Source: PWND01 sp964614525
GTDB taxonomy: Bacteria > Bacteroidota > Bacteroidia > Bacteroidales > UBA7960
Reading direction: 5' to 3'
Length of the DNA stretch: 5,690 nt
NCBI GenBank assembly: GCA_964614525.1
Contig: CAZTPA010000123.1
Coordinates: 1-5,690, forward strand
The first letter of the stretch is position 1. Every line of letters starts with the position of its first letter. This document shows, one piece after another, positions 4,780 to 5,690 of this stretch. The position numbers and the translations under genes are program-made. The notes beneath the pieces are model-generated. The model worked only from the letters and a program-made list of their open reading frames with translations, made no database searches and was not told the DNA's origin.

Positions 4780-5616
4780 ATGTGTACAACTTGCGGCTGC
4801 GACCAAGCAGATAATTCAACTAAATATACTATTCCCGGACAAGAGAATAATCATGCACATGAGCACGGGCATTCCCATGACCATGACCATAACCACGCAC
4901 ATCCTCATTCTCATTCTCATAATGAACATCACGAACATCCTCATGATCACGAACACACTCATTCACACTCAAAAGTTGTGACATTGGAACAAGATGTTTT
5001 AGCTCAAAACAATTTACTTGCGGAAAGGAATCGCGGATTTTTTGAGGCTAAAAATATTCTTGCTCTAAATATGGTTAGTTCGCCGGGTTCAGGAAAAACT
5101 ACTGTTCTGGAAAAAACCATCAAAAATCTTAAGTCAGATTTATCTTTCTATGTTATAGAAGGTGACCAGCAAACATTGAATGATGCGAACAGAATCAGTG
5201 CTACCGGTGCTCCTGTTATTCAGATAAATACCGGAAGCGGATGCCATCTTGATTCAGATATGGTTAATAAGGCTGTTAAAAAACTTGAGATAGAAGACAA
5301 CTCAGTTCTAATTATCGAGAATGTCGGCAATCTTGTATGCCCGGCTATGTTCGACTTAGGAGAAGCACATCGTGTTGTTGTAATAAGCGTAACCGAAGGT
5401 GAAGATAAACCGTTAAAATATCCGGGAATGTTTAACTCTTCTGATATTTGCCTGATTAATAAGATTGACCTTCTACCCTATGTAGATTTCAATGTAGAAA
5501 AAGCAAAAGAATATGCACTTCAGGTAAATCATCATTTGCAATTCTTCGAAATATCAGCTACAACAGGAGAAGGCATGGATAAATGGTATGAATGGTTGAA
5601 AAGGAGCATTAAATAA
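4780..5616 (+). CDS. hypB: Hydrogenase nickel incorporation GTPase HypB
   Basis: HypB is a cytoplasmic GTPase of the SIMIBI class that controls nickel transfer with HypA during [NiFe]-hydrogenase maturation. This 278-residue form has all three metal modules. The first is the N-terminal MCTTCGC (C2, C5, C7), the high-affinity CxxCGC nickel site. The second is a histidine-rich tract (25-63, 20 His in 39 residues, mainly HxH alternation), of the kind that stores nickel. The third is the G-domain site with C155-H156 (GSGCHLD) and C187 (ENVGNLVCP). GTPase motifs are the P-loop SSPGSGKTT (100-108), VIEGDQQT (125-132), ENVGN (180-184) and NKID (227-230), followed by LLPY. The start is fixed by the CxxCGC motif, and an in-frame stop lies upstream in the heptad repeat. 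The gene has its own probable promoter. It is complete, with no missing residue. Confidence 0.97.
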   Translation: MCTTCGCDQADNSTKYTIPGQENNHAHEHGHSHDHDHNHAHPHSHSHNEHHEHPHDHEHTHSHSKVVTLEQDVLAQNNLLAERNRGFFEAKNILALNMVSSPGSGKTTVLEKTIKNLKSDLSFYVIEGDQQTLNDANRISATGAPVIQINTGSGCHLDSDMVNKAVKKLEIEDNSVLIIENVGNLVCPAMFDLGEAHRVVVISVTEGEDKPLKYPGMFNSSDICLINKIDLLPYVDFNVEKAKEYALQVNHHLQFFEISATTGEGMDKWYEWLKRSIK

Positions 5617-5620
5617 AGAC

Positions 5621-5689
5621 TTCTTCAATACAATTCTTCAATGCCCTTATATGACTTATATGGTAATTCTTTTTTTTTAAACATATAAG
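5621..5689. repeat. Short direct and inverted repeats after hypB
   Basis: TTCTTCAATAC (5621-5631) is repeated as TTCTTCAATGC (5634-5644). CTTATATG occurs twice as direct repeats (5646-5653 and 5655-5662) and once inverted as CATATAAG (5682-5689). A run of nine T (5670-5678) lies between the second copy and the inverted copy. Either direct copy could pair with the inverted one, giving an 8-bp stem with a long loop. The T run is in the loop and not after the stem, so this is not a standard terminator. It may instead be part of the control region of a gene beyond the window. Confidence 0.45.
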
Positions 5690-5690
5690 A

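Overview
The window is AT-rich and looks like a member of the Bacteroidota. The support is base composition, near absence of Shine-Dalgarno sequences before the starts, and good matches to the TAnnTTTG type of -7 promoter box before the toxin-antitoxin operon (on the minus strand), cbiM and hypB. No rRNA or tRNA gene is present, so the assignment is an inference.

Region 1 (about 1-1286, minus strand) is a compact toxin-antitoxin unit. The upstream gene (1191-394) is an XRE helix-turn-helix protein fused to a Panacea (DUF4065) domain, and the downstream gene (397-53) is a RelE/ParE-like toxin overlapping it by ATGA. A Bacteroidota-type promoter (TTTG, 20 bp, TATCTTTG) drives the pair, and a perfect 7-bp-arm inverted repeat lies between its boxes, which predicts autoregulation. 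The unit is bounded by GTTAGGC/GCCTAAC core motifs inside a 22-bp inverted repeat (20/22 matches). Past the toxin end the sequence turns GC-richer and resembles the first half of an integron attC site. The unit is therefore probably a gene cassette or a similar small mobile unit, cut by the left edge of the window.

Region 2 (1287-1575) is non-coding. It has a promoter for the next operon and a set of long-range inverted repeats of unknown role.

Region 3 (1576-5616, plus strand) is a nickel uptake and delivery locus: cbiM/nikM (substrate-binding membrane component), a small exported membrane-anchored accessory protein, cbiQ (EcfT, TTG start), cbiO (EcfA ATPase), then hypA and hypB. The first four form a tight operon (gaps of 15, 3 and 15 nt) encoding an energy-coupling factor metal importer. 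HypA and HypB are the chaperones that load nickel into [NiFe]-hydrogenase, and their presence points to nickel rather than cobalt as the substrate. hypB appears to have its own promoter, followed by a heptanucleotide tandem repeat running almost to its start codon.

The least expected points are the attC-like ends and extended inverted repeat around the toxin-antitoxin unit, the replacement of the switch (H-loop) histidine in the CbiO ATPase by glutamine, and the heptad array in the hypB leader. The rest is a recognisable nickel locus; no wholly new system is evident.
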